Shown here: piece by piece, positions 47,211-55,998 of the stretch
Position numbering within the stretch: the first letter of the stretch is position 1
How the letters are laid out: the number at the start of each line of letters is the position of its first letter
Source of the DNA: Microbacterium sp. CSI-V
GTDB lineage: Bacteria; Actinomycetota; Actinomycetes; Actinomycetales; Microbacteriaceae
Direction: 5' to 3'
NCBI RefSeq assembly: GCF_001984105.1
Contig: NZ_MTQM01000009.1
Location: forward strand, 868,001-932,000
DNA: 64,000 nucleotides
Translations under genes and position numbers: made by a program
Notes under the pieces: model-generated
The model's input: only the letters and a program-made list of their open reading frames with translations
Databases searched by the model: none
What the model was told of the DNA's origin: nothing

Positions 47211-50200
47211 TCAGCGCTTCAGACGCAGCGTCACCAGCTGGAACGGACGCAGGGCGAGCTCGACCGCGCGGCCCGAGACGCTCGACACCGCGGCGGCGTC
47301 GACCTCGCGCTCCAGCAGGTCGGTCTCGGCCACGGCCGTGACTTCGAAGCCCGCTTGAAGTGTCGCGGCCTGCCGCTCCCCCAGCGCCTCGTAGAGACGG
47401 ACGATCACGTCACCCGAACCGTCGTGGGCGAGCTTGACGGACTCCACGACGACGCCGGAGCGATCGACCGCGACCAGCGGTGCGACGTCTCCCGCCCCCT
47501 CGATCACGCGGAGGGGGAGGTTGGTCCGGTAGCCCTCGGTCACCGCATCGGCCACGTCGGCGCCCACCACGATCCCCACCTCGAGGCGGTGCGTTCCCTG
47601 GTCCTGCTGCGGATCGGGGAACAGCGCGCCACGGATGATCGACAGTCGCACGAGCGAGAACGTTCCGCCGCCCGGCCGCGCGTGCCGGGTGATGTCGTGC
47701 CCGTAAGTCGAGTCGTTGGTCACGGCCACGCCGAAGCCGGGCTCGGCGACGCGCACCCAGCGGTGGGCCGCGGTCTCGAAGCGGGCGGCATCCCACGAGG
47801 TGTTCGTGTGAGTGGGACGGGTGATGTGCCCGAACTGGATCTCGGATGCCGCACGGTCGGTGTGCACGTCGACGGGGACAGCCAGCTTGAGCAGCTTCTG
47901 CTGCTCGTGCCAGTCGACGTCGATCGACAGCCGCAGGGTGCGCGCGCCCGCGGCGAGCGCGATGCGGGTGACCAGCCGCGAGTCGCCGAAGGCGCGCTCG
48001 ACCTCGATCGCGTCGCCGTCGATGCGCACCGCATCGGCCGAGTCCAGCGGAGTGACGTGACGGCGGTAGGTCTCGTCGATGTCCCACGCGTCCCACTGGG
48101 TGGGCGTGTCCCGGAAGAGCTGGAACAGTCCCGCCGCCTGCCCGTCGGGGACGACCTCGCGACCGGAGGCCACCTCGACGAGCGAGATGATCAGCCCGCG
48201 GGCGTCGATCACGGCGTGTACCACACCGTTGTCCAGCACGTAGCCCTCGCCCTCGGAGCGCGGAGCGACGTCGCGCGCGGCCGGCGCCGCCGCGATGGCG
48301 AGGGCAGGGACGCCCGCGCGACCGTGCGGCGCGGCGTTGACCGCGAGCACACGGTCACCCTCCCCGGCGAGCGTGCGCAGGCTGTCGGCGATGATCTGCT
48401 CGAGCTCGGCGGCGATGGCTGCGTAGTTGCGCTCGGCATCCCGGTGCACCCACGCGATCGATGTCCCGGGCAGGATGTCGTGGAACTGCTGCAGCAGCAC
48501 GAGCTGCCACAGTCGACGGAAGGCCGCGCCGGGGTACTCCACTCCCGCGCGCACCGCGGCGGTCGCGGCCCACAGCTCCGCTTCACGCAGCAGGTGCTCG
48601 CTGCGGCGGTTGCCCTGCTTGGTGCGCAGCTGGCTGGTGTAGGTGCCGCGGTGGAACTCCAGGTACAACTCCCCCGCCCACACGGCCGGGTCGGCGTACT
48701 CGGCCTCGGCGGCCTCGAAGAACGCCCGCGGAGTCGAGTGCGCGACCTTGGGAGCCCCCTCGAGCGAGTGTGCGCGCGCGATCGTCGCGGTCATCTCCCG
48801 CGTGGGCCCGCCGCCGCCGTCGCCGAACCCGTAGGGCAGCAGCGACGTGCGCGCACGGCCCTTGTCGGCGAAGTTGCGCTCGGCGTGGGCGAGATCGGCC
48901 GCGGTCACCTCGGAGTTGTACTTGTCCACCGGCGGGAAGTGCGTGAAGATGCGTGAGCCGTCGATGCCCTCCCACTGGAAGGTGTGGTGCGGGATGCGGT
49001 TGGTCTCGTTCCACGAGATCTTCTGCGTGAGGAACCAGCGGGCTCCCGCGGCCTTCATGATCTGCGGCAGCGCGCCGCTGTAGCCGAACGAGTCGGGCAG
49101 CCACACCTCTTCGGTGTCGATGCCGAACTCCTCCTGGAAGAACGTCTTGCCCTCCAGGAACTGGCGGGCCATGGCCTCGCCGCCGACCATGTTCGTGTCG
49201 GACTCGACCCACATGCCGCCCACGGGCACGAAGCGCCCCTCGGCGACGCGTTCCTTCAGACGCTCCCACAGCGCCGGGTAGTGCTCCTTCATCCAGGCGA
49301 ACTGCTGCGCCGACGAGCTGGCGAAGACGAACCCGGGGTCCTCGTCCATGAGCGAGAGCACGTTGCTGAACGTGCGCGAGACCTTCCGCGCCGTCTCGCG
49401 CACCGGCCACAGCCACGCGGAGTCGATGTGCGCGTGACCGACGGCGTGCAGCACGTGGGCGCTGGATGCCGCCGGCGCGGCGAGCAGCGGGGCGAGCACG
49501 TCGCGACCGGCCTGGGCCGTGCCCGCGACGTCGTCGGGATCGACCGCGTCGATCGCGGCATCCATTCCCTCCAGCAGGGTCGCACGGCGTGCGGAGGTCG
49601 CGTCGAGCTCGGCGATCAGGCCGTGCAGCAGGCGGAAGTCCTGCAGCAGCTCCCACACCGCGACGTCGCGGAGGCCGATCGACATCTCGCGGAGCGTATA
49701 GAGAGGAGTATCGCCCGCGGTCGCGGGATCGCCGACCGGGGTCGGCTCGAAGGTGAAGAGGCTGCCGACGTCGGGGTTCGAGGCCGCCTCGACGAGCACG
49801 TCGACACGGCCGTCGGCGTCGATGGCCGCGGGGGTGGCGTTGTTGAACGGGGAGACGCCCTTGATCGGCGCGCCCTGACGGTTCCAGATCAGCGCTTCGC
49901 ACTGGAACCCGCTCTGGCCGGCCGTGAAGCCGAGGTCGACGACGAACTCCGCGACGGTCCCGTCGGGCAGGGCGCCCGCCGCGTCGCGCCAGCCGGAGGG
50001 GATCTCCCCCGACACGGCGAACCAGGTGGTCCCCCACGCGCGCCCCCACGGCGTCCCGATCGCGAACGGACGGTACTCGGCATCCCGCGCCTCGGCGAAG
50101 GTCACCGGCTCGCCCGGGGCCTCCCACGCCGCAATGGCGAGGGGGTGGCGGGCGCGGTAGACGGCGGGGACGAGACGCTCGCGGACGAAGCGGTCGATGC

Positions 50201-50231
50201 GCATCTCGATGAGCGCGGTGCGGTCGTGCAT
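47211..50231 (-). CDS. GH38 alpha-mannosidase
   Basis: Cytoplasmic enzyme removing alpha-linked mannose from imported oligosaccharides. 1006 residues. Family signature HAHIDSAWLWP (zinc ligands H268 and D270), the nucleophile D380 in VWLPDSFGYSGALPQI, and GGMWVESDTNMVGGEAMARQ. Domains: N-terminal beta region (1-250), catalytic domain (about 255-530), three-helix bundle, and C-terminal beta-sandwiches with QLVTLRLKR at the end. It follows the SBP-permease-permease ABC genes in the same direction, indicating that the transporter imports a mannoside. No signal peptide. Confidence 0.95.
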   Translation of the reverse strand: MHDRTALIEMRIDRFVRERLVPAVYRARHPLAIAAWEAPGEPVTFAEARDAEYRPFAIGTPWGRAWGTTWFAVSGEIPSGWRDAAGALPDGTVAEFVVDLGFTAGQSGFQCEALIWNRQGAPIKGVSPFNNATPAAIDADGRVDVLVEAASNPDVGSLFTFEPTPVGDPATAGDTPLYTLREMSIGLRDVAVWELLQDFRLLHGLIAELDATSARRATLLEGMDAAIDAVDPDDVAGTAQAGRDVLAPLLAAPAASSAHVLHAVGHAHIDSAWLWPVRETARKVSRTFSNVLSLMDEDPGFVFASSSAQQFAWMKEHYPALWERLKERVAEGRFVPVGGMWVESDTNMVGGEAMARQFLEGKTFFQEEFGIDTEEVWLPDSFGYSGALPQIMKAAGARWFLTQKISWNETNRIPHHTFQWEGIDGSRIFTHFPPVDKYNSEVTAADLAHAERNFADKGRARTSLLPYGFGDGGGGPTREMTATIARAHSLEGAPKVAHSTPRAFFEAAEAEYADPAVWAGELYLEFHRGTYTSQLRTKQGNRRSEHLLREAELWAATAAVRAGVEYPGAAFRRLWQLVLLQQFHDILPGTSIAWVHRDAERNYAAIAAELEQIIADSLRTLAGEGDRVLAVNAAPHGRAGVPALAIAAAPAARDVAPRSEGEGYVLDNGVVHAVIDARGLIISLVEVASGREVVPDGQAAGLFQLFRDTPTQWDAWDIDETYRRHVTPLDSADAVRIDGDAIEVERAFGDSRLVTRIALAAGARTLRLSIDVDWHEQQKLLKLAVPVDVHTDRAASEIQFGHITRPTHTNTSWDAARFETAAHRWVRVAEPGFGVAVTNDSTYGHDITRHARPGGGTFSLVRLSIIRGALFPDPQQDQGTHRLEVGIVVGADVADAVTEGYRTNLPLRVIEGAGDVAPLVAVDRSGVVVESVKLAHDGSGDVIVRLYEALGERQAATLQAGFEVTAVAETDLLEREVDAAAVSSVSGRAVELALRPFQLVTLRLKR

Positions 50232-50258
50232 GAATTGTTCCTTGTCTGGGGGGACGGG

Positions 50259-51170
50259 TCAGCCCTTGACGGCGCCGGCGAGGGCCGACGTGCCGCCGAG
50301 TCCGCGCTGCACGAGGACGTACAGGCCGAGGACGGGAAGGGAATAGACGATCGAGTAGGCCGCGAGCTGGCCGTAGGCCACGGCCCCGAACGACCCGAAG
50401 AAGTTGAAGATGCTGACCGCCGCCGGCTGGTAGTCGGGGCTCAGCAGCAGCACGAAGGGGACGAAGAAGTTCCCCCACGCCTGAATGAACGTGAAGATGA
50501 ACACCACGGCGATCCCGGGACGCATGAGCGGGAGGACGATCTGCACCAGGGTGCGCATCGATCCCGCGCCGTCCATCCACGCCGCGTGCTCGAGCTCGAC
50601 GGGCACCCCATCCATGAAGTTCTTCATCATCCAGATCGCGATCGGCAGCGCGCTCGCGGTGAGGAAGAGGATCGTCCCGCCGATCGAATCGATGAGGTTC
50701 AGCTGCACGAAGAGGCTGTAGACCGGCACCATGATCGCGGTGATCGGAAGGCACGTCCCGAACAGCACCGCGTAGAGGAAGGGCTTGCCCACGCGCATCT
50801 TGTACCGCGAGAGCGGATAGGCAGCGAGCGAGGCGAGCACGACCGTGGCCACCGCGGTACCGCCGGCCAGCAGCACGCTGTTCCACAACGGCAGGAACAG
50901 CAGGTCGGGCTTCATGACCGCGGCGAAGTTGTCGAGGGTGACGACCTCGGGCATCTTGATCGCGAGCGTGGGCTGCGCGTCGAGCGAGGCGGTGACCAGC
51001 CAGATGAGCGGGACGACGAACAGGATGCCGACGACGATGAGCAGGGTGTTGCTCAGGACGCGCAGCGCCCGCGTACGAGGGGACGACAGCGAGGCCTTCG
51101 GGCGCTTCGCGGCGCGCGCCGCCGAGCGGGTGCGGCCGGTGACCTCGGGGAGGGTCGTGGTGGCGCTCAT
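50259..51170 (-). CDS. Sugar ABC transporter permease, MalG type
   Basis: 303 residues with six membrane segments; ATG 51170 overlaps the stop of the other permease (ATGA). EAA loop PVELEHAAWMDGAGSMRTLVQIVLP-type segment with the conserved Gly in the cytoplasmic loop, and a MalG-type end. It forms the heteromeric channel with the MalF-like protein. No ATPase gene is nearby, which is usual for actinobacterial CUT1 systems that share an MsiK ATPase. Context suggests an alpha-mannoside substrate. Confidence 0.93.
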   Translation of the reverse strand: MSATTTLPEVTGRTRSAARAAKRPKASLSSPRTRALRVLSNTLLIVVGILFVVPLIWLVTASLDAQPTLAIKMPEVVTLDNFAAVMKPDLLFLPLWNSVLLAGGTAVATVVLASLAAYPLSRYKMRVGKPFLYAVLFGTCLPITAIMVPVYSLFVQLNLIDSIGGTILFLTASALPIAIWMMKNFMDGVPVELEHAAWMDGAGSMRTLVQIVLPLMRPGIAVVFIFTFIQAWGNFFVPFVLLLSPDYQPAAVSIFNFFGSFGAVAYGQLAAYSIVYSLPVLGLYVLVQRGLGGTSALAGAVKG

Positions 51171-52099
51171 GACGAGACCTCCTCGCGCAGCGCGCGGACG
51201 TAGAAGAACGAGAACACCGCACCGATGAGGAGCATGATCGTGGCGATCGCGGTGCCGTAGCCCAGCTCCCCGAACTTCAAACCCTGCTGGTAGGCGAGGA
51301 TCGGCAGCGTCGTGCTCTTGTTGCCGGGGCCGCCGCCGGTCATGACGAAGATGAGCGTGAAGACCGACAGGGTTTGGAGCGTCACGATCATTGAGTTCGT
51401 GCCGATGGTCGAGCGGATCATCGGGATCGTGACGAGCCACAGGCGCTTGATGCCGCTGGCCCCGTCCATCTCGGCCGCCTCGGTGATCTCCGGCGGCACG
51501 TCGGACAGCGCGGCGGAGTACACCATCATCGAGAAGGCCGTCCCGCGCCAGATGTTGGCAAAGATGACCATGAGCACCGGCATCGTGAACAACCAGCTGA
51601 CCGGCTCCGCGCCGAAGATGGCGAGGATGCCGTTGAGCGAGCCGTTGTCGCGGAAGAACGCGTACGACGCGAATGCCGCGACGATCTCGGGGAGCACCCA
51701 GGCGGTGACCACGATCGTGCCGACGACGGCGGTCACGATGCGGTTGGCCGAGCGCATCATGAGCGCGAGGGCGAGACCGAGGACGTTCTGCCCCACGACG
51801 GCGGAGAAGAACACGAAGACGATCGTGTTGATCACCGCGACGGGGAAGTCGGGGGACTTGAAAAGCTGGACGTAGTTGTCGAAGCCGATGAACTGGGAGT
51901 CGACCGCGGTCGAACCCGAGAGGGTGGCGTTGGTGAGCGAGCCCCACAACGACACCAGAATCGGGCCGAGCAGGAAGATCGCCAGCAGCAGGGCTGCGGG
52001 AAGGAGCGGGAGCGCCCGGGCCGACGACCGGAAGCCGCGCGTCTTCACGCGCGACCCCCGGCCGGTTCCGGTCGCCCCGGTGGAAGCCAGGGCGGTCAC
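51167..52099 (-). CDS. Sugar ABC transporter permease, MalF type
   Basis: 310 residues from GTG 52099, two bases after the SBP stop. Six membrane segments, starting LLPAALLLAIFLLGPILVSL; EAA motif VPPEITEAAEMDGASGIKRLW with the conserved Gly. Partner of the MalG-type permease and of the lipoprotein binding protein upstream; presumably powered by an MsiK-like ATPase encoded elsewhere. Confidence 0.93.
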   Translation of the reverse strand: MTALASTGATGTGRGSRVKTRGFRSSARALPLLPAALLLAIFLLGPILVSLWGSLTNATLSGSTAVDSQFIGFDNYVQLFKSPDFPVAVINTIVFVFFSAVVGQNVLGLALALMMRSANRIVTAVVGTIVVTAWVLPEIVAAFASYAFFRDNGSLNGILAIFGAEPVSWLFTMPVLMVIFANIWRGTAFSMMVYSAALSDVPPEITEAAEMDGASGIKRLWLVTIPMIRSTIGTNSMIVTLQTLSVFTLIFVMTGGGPGNKSTTLPILAYQQGLKFGELGYGTAIATIMLLIGAVFSFFYVRALREEVSS

Positions 52100-52101
52100 G
52101 G

Positions 52102-53460
52102 TCAGCCCTTCTGGGTGTTCTCTTCGCCCACGATGCCGATGACGGCCTGGTCGTAGGCTGCAGCAGCATCATCGACGCTGGACTGGCCGGTCATGACCGC
52201 TTCCATCGCGACCTGGATCTGGTTGGAGATCTTGTCGTAGTCCTCGGTCGCGGGACGGAAGTGGGTGGTGTCCACGAAGCTCGAGAACGTCTTGAAGCTC
52301 GGGTTGGCGTCGAGGTACTCGCTCGACTCGGCCACGTCGGCGCGGACGGCGATCTGGCTGTTGTCGATGTTGTACGCCGTGGCGTTGTCCTTGTTCACCG
52401 CGGTGGAGAGGAAGTCCCACGCGGCATCCGCGTTCTTGGTGTTCTTGCCGATCGCGAGCGTCCATCCGCCCGACATGCTGGTCGTGCCGGGCGCCTGACC
52501 GTCCTGCGTCGGCATCGCGGCGATGCCGAGGGTGTCGCTCCACGCGGGCCATGCGGCGGTGCCGCCGTCGACCCACGCCGCCGACTGCCACGAGCCATCG
52601 AGGGCGATGGCCAGCTTGCTGGAGGGCAGCCAGTCGGCGGTCACGCTGGTGAAGATGTTGGGGTCGAGCGCCTGCTGCAGGGACGGGCCGAGGCCGCCCT
52701 GGTAGACGTCGCTGACGAACTGCAGCGAGTCCTTGAAGCCCTGGCTGCCGACGACCCACTTCTTGCTCGAGGTGTCGTACAGGGTGTCTTCGGTGCCGTA
52801 CAGGAGCATCTCGAGCCCCTGCATGGATGCCGCCTCACCGGCGGTCTTGCCCGAGTAGACGTTGATGGGGATGACGTCGGGGTCGGCGGCCTTGACCTTC
52901 TCGGCGGCCGAGAGCACGTCGGCCCACGTCTTGGGCTGCCACGGCACCGAGATGCCCGCCTTGGCGAAGATCTCCTTGTTGTACCAGAGGCCACGGGTGT
53001 CGGTGCCGAGGGAGACGCCGTACGTCTTGCCGTCGGGGCCGAGACCGGCCTGCTTGGCGCCCTCGGCGAACTGGGACCAGTCGTCCCACTTCGCGAGGTA
53101 GTCGTCGAGCGGCAGCAGGTAGCCGGCGGCGGCGTCGGACTGGATCTTGAACGTGTCTTCGTACTGCACGTCGGGGGCGGTGCTGGCCGACTTGTTCATC
53201 AGCGCGAGCTTCGTGTAGTAGTCGGCGCCTTCGGCCTGGATCGGAACGAGCTCGACGGTCACGCCCTTGTGCGCCGCCTCGTACTCCTTCTTGGCGTTCT
53301 CCATCAGCGTCTGCATCTGGTTGAACGTCGCGGTGGTCTGGTACGCGACGCGGATGGTGTTCGCGTCGCCGGAATCGCCGCTGCCGCCGGAGCAGCCGGC
53401 CAGCGCCACGGTCAGGGCGGTGGCGGTCAGAAGACCGGTCGCCATCGTCAGTTTCTTCAT
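52102..53460 (-). CDS. Sugar-binding lipoprotein of an ABC transporter
   Basis: 452 residues. Lipoprotein signal MKKLTMATGLLTATAL...LAGC with lipidated Cys23, then a Gly/Ser-rich tether and a type-I CUT1 binding fold (NTIRVAYQTTATFNQMQTLMENA; TKLALMNKSASTAPDVQYED; MSGGWTLAIGKNTKNADAAWDFL). ATG 53460 has GGAG upstream. First gene of the binding protein-permease-permease-mannosidase operon, behind an AT-rich promoter, and next to a ROK repressor. The ligand is probably a mannose-containing oligosaccharide, by context. Confidence 0.92.
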   Translation of the reverse strand: MKKLTMATGLLTATALTVALAGCSGGSGDSGDANTIRVAYQTTATFNQMQTLMENAKKEYEAAHKGVTVELVPIQAEGADYYTKLALMNKSASTAPDVQYEDTFKIQSDAAAGYLLPLDDYLAKWDDWSQFAEGAKQAGLGPDGKTYGVSLGTDTRGLWYNKEIFAKAGISVPWQPKTWADVLSAAEKVKAADPDVIPINVYSGKTAGEAASMQGLEMLLYGTEDTLYDTSSKKWVVGSQGFKDSLQFVSDVYQGGLGPSLQQALDPNIFTSVTADWLPSSKLAIALDGSWQSAAWVDGGTAAWPAWSDTLGIAAMPTQDGQAPGTTSMSGGWTLAIGKNTKNADAAWDFLSTAVNKDNATAYNIDNSQIAVRADVAESSEYLDANPSFKTFSSFVDTTHFRPATEDYDKISNQIQVAMEAVMTGQSSVDDAAAAYDQAVIGIVGEENTQKG

Positions 53461-53503
53461 GGAAGCTCCCTTGCTCGGGTGGAGACACGCGTCGCCAGAA
53501 CCT

Positions 53504-53532
53504 TTTATAAATCAAATGGACTAATTCGGCAA
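53504..53532 (-). promoter_or_regulatory. Promoter of the mannoside ABC-mannosidase operon
   Basis: Minus strand TTGCCG (53532-53527), 17-base spacer, TATAAA (53509-53504), about 44 bases before the SBP start. The spacer (AATTAGTCCATTTGATT) and surrounding bases form a marked AT-rich island in a high-GC genome and are a likely target of the ROK repressor encoded next door. Confidence 0.75.
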
Positions 53533-53584
53533 GTCTTTCCCCAGCGAGCCCGGTAACGAATCGGAAACGGCCCCCGAGAGCAGG

Positions 53585-54787
53585 TCAGAGCGCGATCATC
53601 ATGCGCGCCGGACGCGCGGCGAACGCCCCGTCGAGCATCAGACACGCGGCGCCCACGGCCGCGACGTCGGCCCCCACGATCGAGCGGCGCACGGCGATCG
53701 CGCGGGTCGCCGTCGACGCCGGGTCCCCCGCCACACGAACGGCGACCGTGTCGGCCAGGACACCCGCGAGACGCTCCCATACGGGTCCGCCCAGCACGAC
53801 CTCATCGACGTCGAGAAGGTTGTTCGCCACCACCAGAGCCCGTGCGATGCGCTCCCCCGCCCGGCGCAGCACCGCGAGTGTCTCCGGCCGCCCGGCCGCG
53901 GCATCCCGGACCAATCGATCGACCTCCGCGCGCGAATCCCCCGCCGGCTCGTTGTACCCCGCCTCGGCCGTCAGCGTGCGCGGCTCGATCGCGACACCGA
54001 GACAGCCGCGCGACCCGCACCCGCACATCGGTCCCAGCGGGTCGACGACGATGTGGGCGATGCCGCCGGCGTTGCTCGTCCGCCCGCGCACCGGGGCGCC
54101 GGCCACGGCGATACCGAGTCCGACGCCGGCCCCGTAATACAGGAACATCGCATCGTTGAGCACCGAGGATCCGTCGAACCACATCTCGCCGACCATCGCG
54201 GCGGTGACGTCCTTCTCGACGATCACCGGCAGACCGGTGATCGCCCCCAGGTCGTCGCGCACATTGACGTTGTGCCACGCCGGCAGCAGCGGAGGATCGA
54301 GCAACCGCCCCCCGCGCGGGTCGAAGGGCCCCGGCGCGGCGACGCCGACCCCCAGGACGAGATCGCGATCGATGCCGGCATCACCGACGATGTCGTCGAC
54401 GGCCCTCGCCACGGCCCGGATCAGCTCGGACGCCGGAGCGGAGCCGTACGGCGCGATCTCCTCGTGCGCCACGACCGACCCGGCCATGTCGACCACGACG
54501 ACCGTGTCGACGACGGGGTCCAGGTGCACCCCGACGGCGAAGCGCGAGCGCGGCTCGAGCTTCAGCAGAGTCCGGGGCTTGCCCGGCCCGGAAATGACCT
54601 TGCCGGCTTCGGCGATCAGCCCCTCCTCCGCCAGACGCCGGGTGACGTTGCTGAGGGTCTGCGCGGAGAGACCCGTCCGCGCCGATAGCTCGACGCGGCT
54701 CAGCCCCTCGGGCGAGCGACGGATGAGATCGAGCACGAGCGTCTGGTTGTACTCGCCCACCGCGGGCAGATTGGAGCCCGTCCGCAT
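53585..54787 (-). CDS. ROK-family transcriptional repressor
   Basis: 400 residues. N-terminal winged helix (about 10-70; EGLSRVELSARTGLSAQTLSNVTRRLAEEGL) followed by a ROK sugar-kinase-like domain (about 80-385) with the zinc site GIAHIVVDPLGPMCGCGSRGCLG, so it is of the NagC/Mlc/XylR type. In this family the ligand is often the sugar or sugar phosphate of the operon controlled. It lies 124 bases upstream of the ABC-mannosidase operon on the same strand and is the probable regulator of its AT-rich promoter. The start ATG 54787 begins MRTGSNLPAVGEYNQTLV, which fits the family. Confidence 0.9.
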   Translation of the reverse strand: MRTGSNLPAVGEYNQTLVLDLIRRSPEGLSRVELSARTGLSAQTLSNVTRRLAEEGLIAEAGKVISGPGKPRTLLKLEPRSRFAVGVHLDPVVDTVVVVDMAGSVVAHEEIAPYGSAPASELIRAVARAVDDIVGDAGIDRDLVLGVGVAAPGPFDPRGGRLLDPPLLPAWHNVNVRDDLGAITGLPVIVEKDVTAAMVGEMWFDGSSVLNDAMFLYYGAGVGLGIAVAGAPVRGRTSNAGGIAHIVVDPLGPMCGCGSRGCLGVAIEPRTLTAEAGYNEPAGDSRAEVDRLVRDAAAGRPETLAVLRRAGERIARALVVANNLLDVDEVVLGGPVWERLAGVLADTVAVRVAGDPASTATRAIAVRRSIVGADVAAVGAACLMLDGAFAARPARMMIAL

Positions 54788-54865
54788 GGCATCCCCGCTC
54801 TCGAATCCGTCGGCCGCGACGCGGTCCTGTGCTCAGGTTACGCCGACGGGGTCCGCCGCGCCGCG

Positions 54866-55786
54866 TCAGGCCCGCAGCGCGAGGGCGGCCGCCCCCAGCA
54901 GCGGCCCGTCTCCGTCGAGGCCCGAGGGCACGACGCGGCAGCGACGGGCGTACGCGTGGACGGATGCCGCGGCGGCGGCCTCGGCCACCCGGGCGATGTA
55001 ATCGTCGGCGACGTGCGAGAAGCCGCCGGCGATCGCGACGGCCTCGAGGTCGCACAGCGTCGCGGCGGCGGCGATCGCCTGCCCCACCGCGGTCGCGGAG
55101 CGCCGGACGGCCGCGACGGCGACCTCGTCGCCGGCACGGTACGAGGCAGCCAGGTCGAGTCCCGTCTCGCCGACCCACCCCTGCGCCCGCGCCCACGCGA
55201 CCGATCCAGGACCGGCGGCGACGGCCTCCAGCGTCGCGGCGACCGCGTCGCCGACGCCGTCACCGTCGATGGTCCGCACGAAAGTCTGACCCAGGTGTCC
55301 GGCGTTGCCAGAGGCTCCCGAGATGGGCCGGCCGCCGAGGATCAACCCGCCGCCGACACCGGTCGACACGACGATCGCCATCGCGTTCTCGGTGCCCACC
55401 AGCGCACCGCGCCAGTGCTCGGCGAGCGCGATGCACGTGCCGTCCAAGGCGAGCGAGATCGGTCCCTCCACGAGTCCGCCGAGCACCTCGTCGATCGCGA
55501 GACCCGCGGCCTGCGGGAGGTTCAGGGGCGACACGGAGCGCGCCGGGAGGTCGACGGGCCCGGCGCTTCCCACGCCGATGGCCGCGATGCGGACGCCCGG
55601 CACCGCCGCCAGGGCCTCGACCGCGGCGGCGCGGATGTTCGCCGCGATGCCCTCGCGGGGGGTGTCACGACCGGTGGGGCGGCGAGCGACGCTCGCGCGC
55701 AGCACCTCCCCGTCGGCGGTGACGACGGCGGCATCCACCTTCGTCCCGCCGATGTCGACGGCGAGTACGGGGGCGGCAGGGGACAT
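54866..55786 (-). CDS. ROK-family sugar kinase
   Basis: 306 residues from ATG 55786 (MSPAAPVLAVDIGG; GAGGAG six bases upstream). Phosphate loop DIGGTKVDAAVV (about 10-21), VSTGVGGGLILGG and the GNAGHLGQ segment. The usual ROK zinc motif CxCGxxGCxE after the GH is absent here: the region reads GHLGQTFVRTIDGDGVGD. Most ROK kinases depend on this site, so substrate or activity may differ. Probably phosphorylates mannose or a similar hexose released by the mannosidase. Co-directional with and 78 bases from the ROK repressor gene. Confidence 0.85.
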   Translation of the reverse strand: MSPAAPVLAVDIGGTKVDAAVVTADGEVLRASVARRPTGRDTPREGIAANIRAAAVEALAAVPGVRIAAIGVGSAGPVDLPARSVSPLNLPQAAGLAIDEVLGGLVEGPISLALDGTCIALAEHWRGALVGTENAMAIVVSTGVGGGLILGGRPISGASGNAGHLGQTFVRTIDGDGVGDAVAATLEAVAAGPGSVAWARAQGWVGETGLDLAASYRAGDEVAVAAVRRSATAVGQAIAAAATLCDLEAVAIAGGFSHVADDYIARVAEAAAAASVHAYARRCRVVPSGLDGDGPLLGAAALALRA

Positions 55787-55864
55787 CGCGGGCTCCTCGG
55801 TTCGGGCGGCACCGCCCGGGAGATACGGGCGCACGCGCCCGTACGGTGCGGGCGACGAAGCCCG

Positions 55865-55945
55865 ATCCTAGGGCCACGACGATCCGCCCACGCACCTGAG
55901 CACCTGCCGTATTCCGGCCCGGGGCTCGTTCGCGCAGGTTACGAT
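55865..55945. promoter_or_regulatory. Divergent -10-like elements (ROK kinase / MoxR)
   Basis: TAGGAT on the minus strand (55870-55865) points to the ROK kinase; TACGAT on the plus strand (55940-55945) lies about 47 bases before the MoxR start. No clear -35. The rest of the 212-base gap shows no other signal. Confidence 0.35.
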
Positions 55946-55998
55946 CAGGTCACGGCGGCCACGACGCTCCTCCGCCGCGATGCGACACGAGGGATGCC

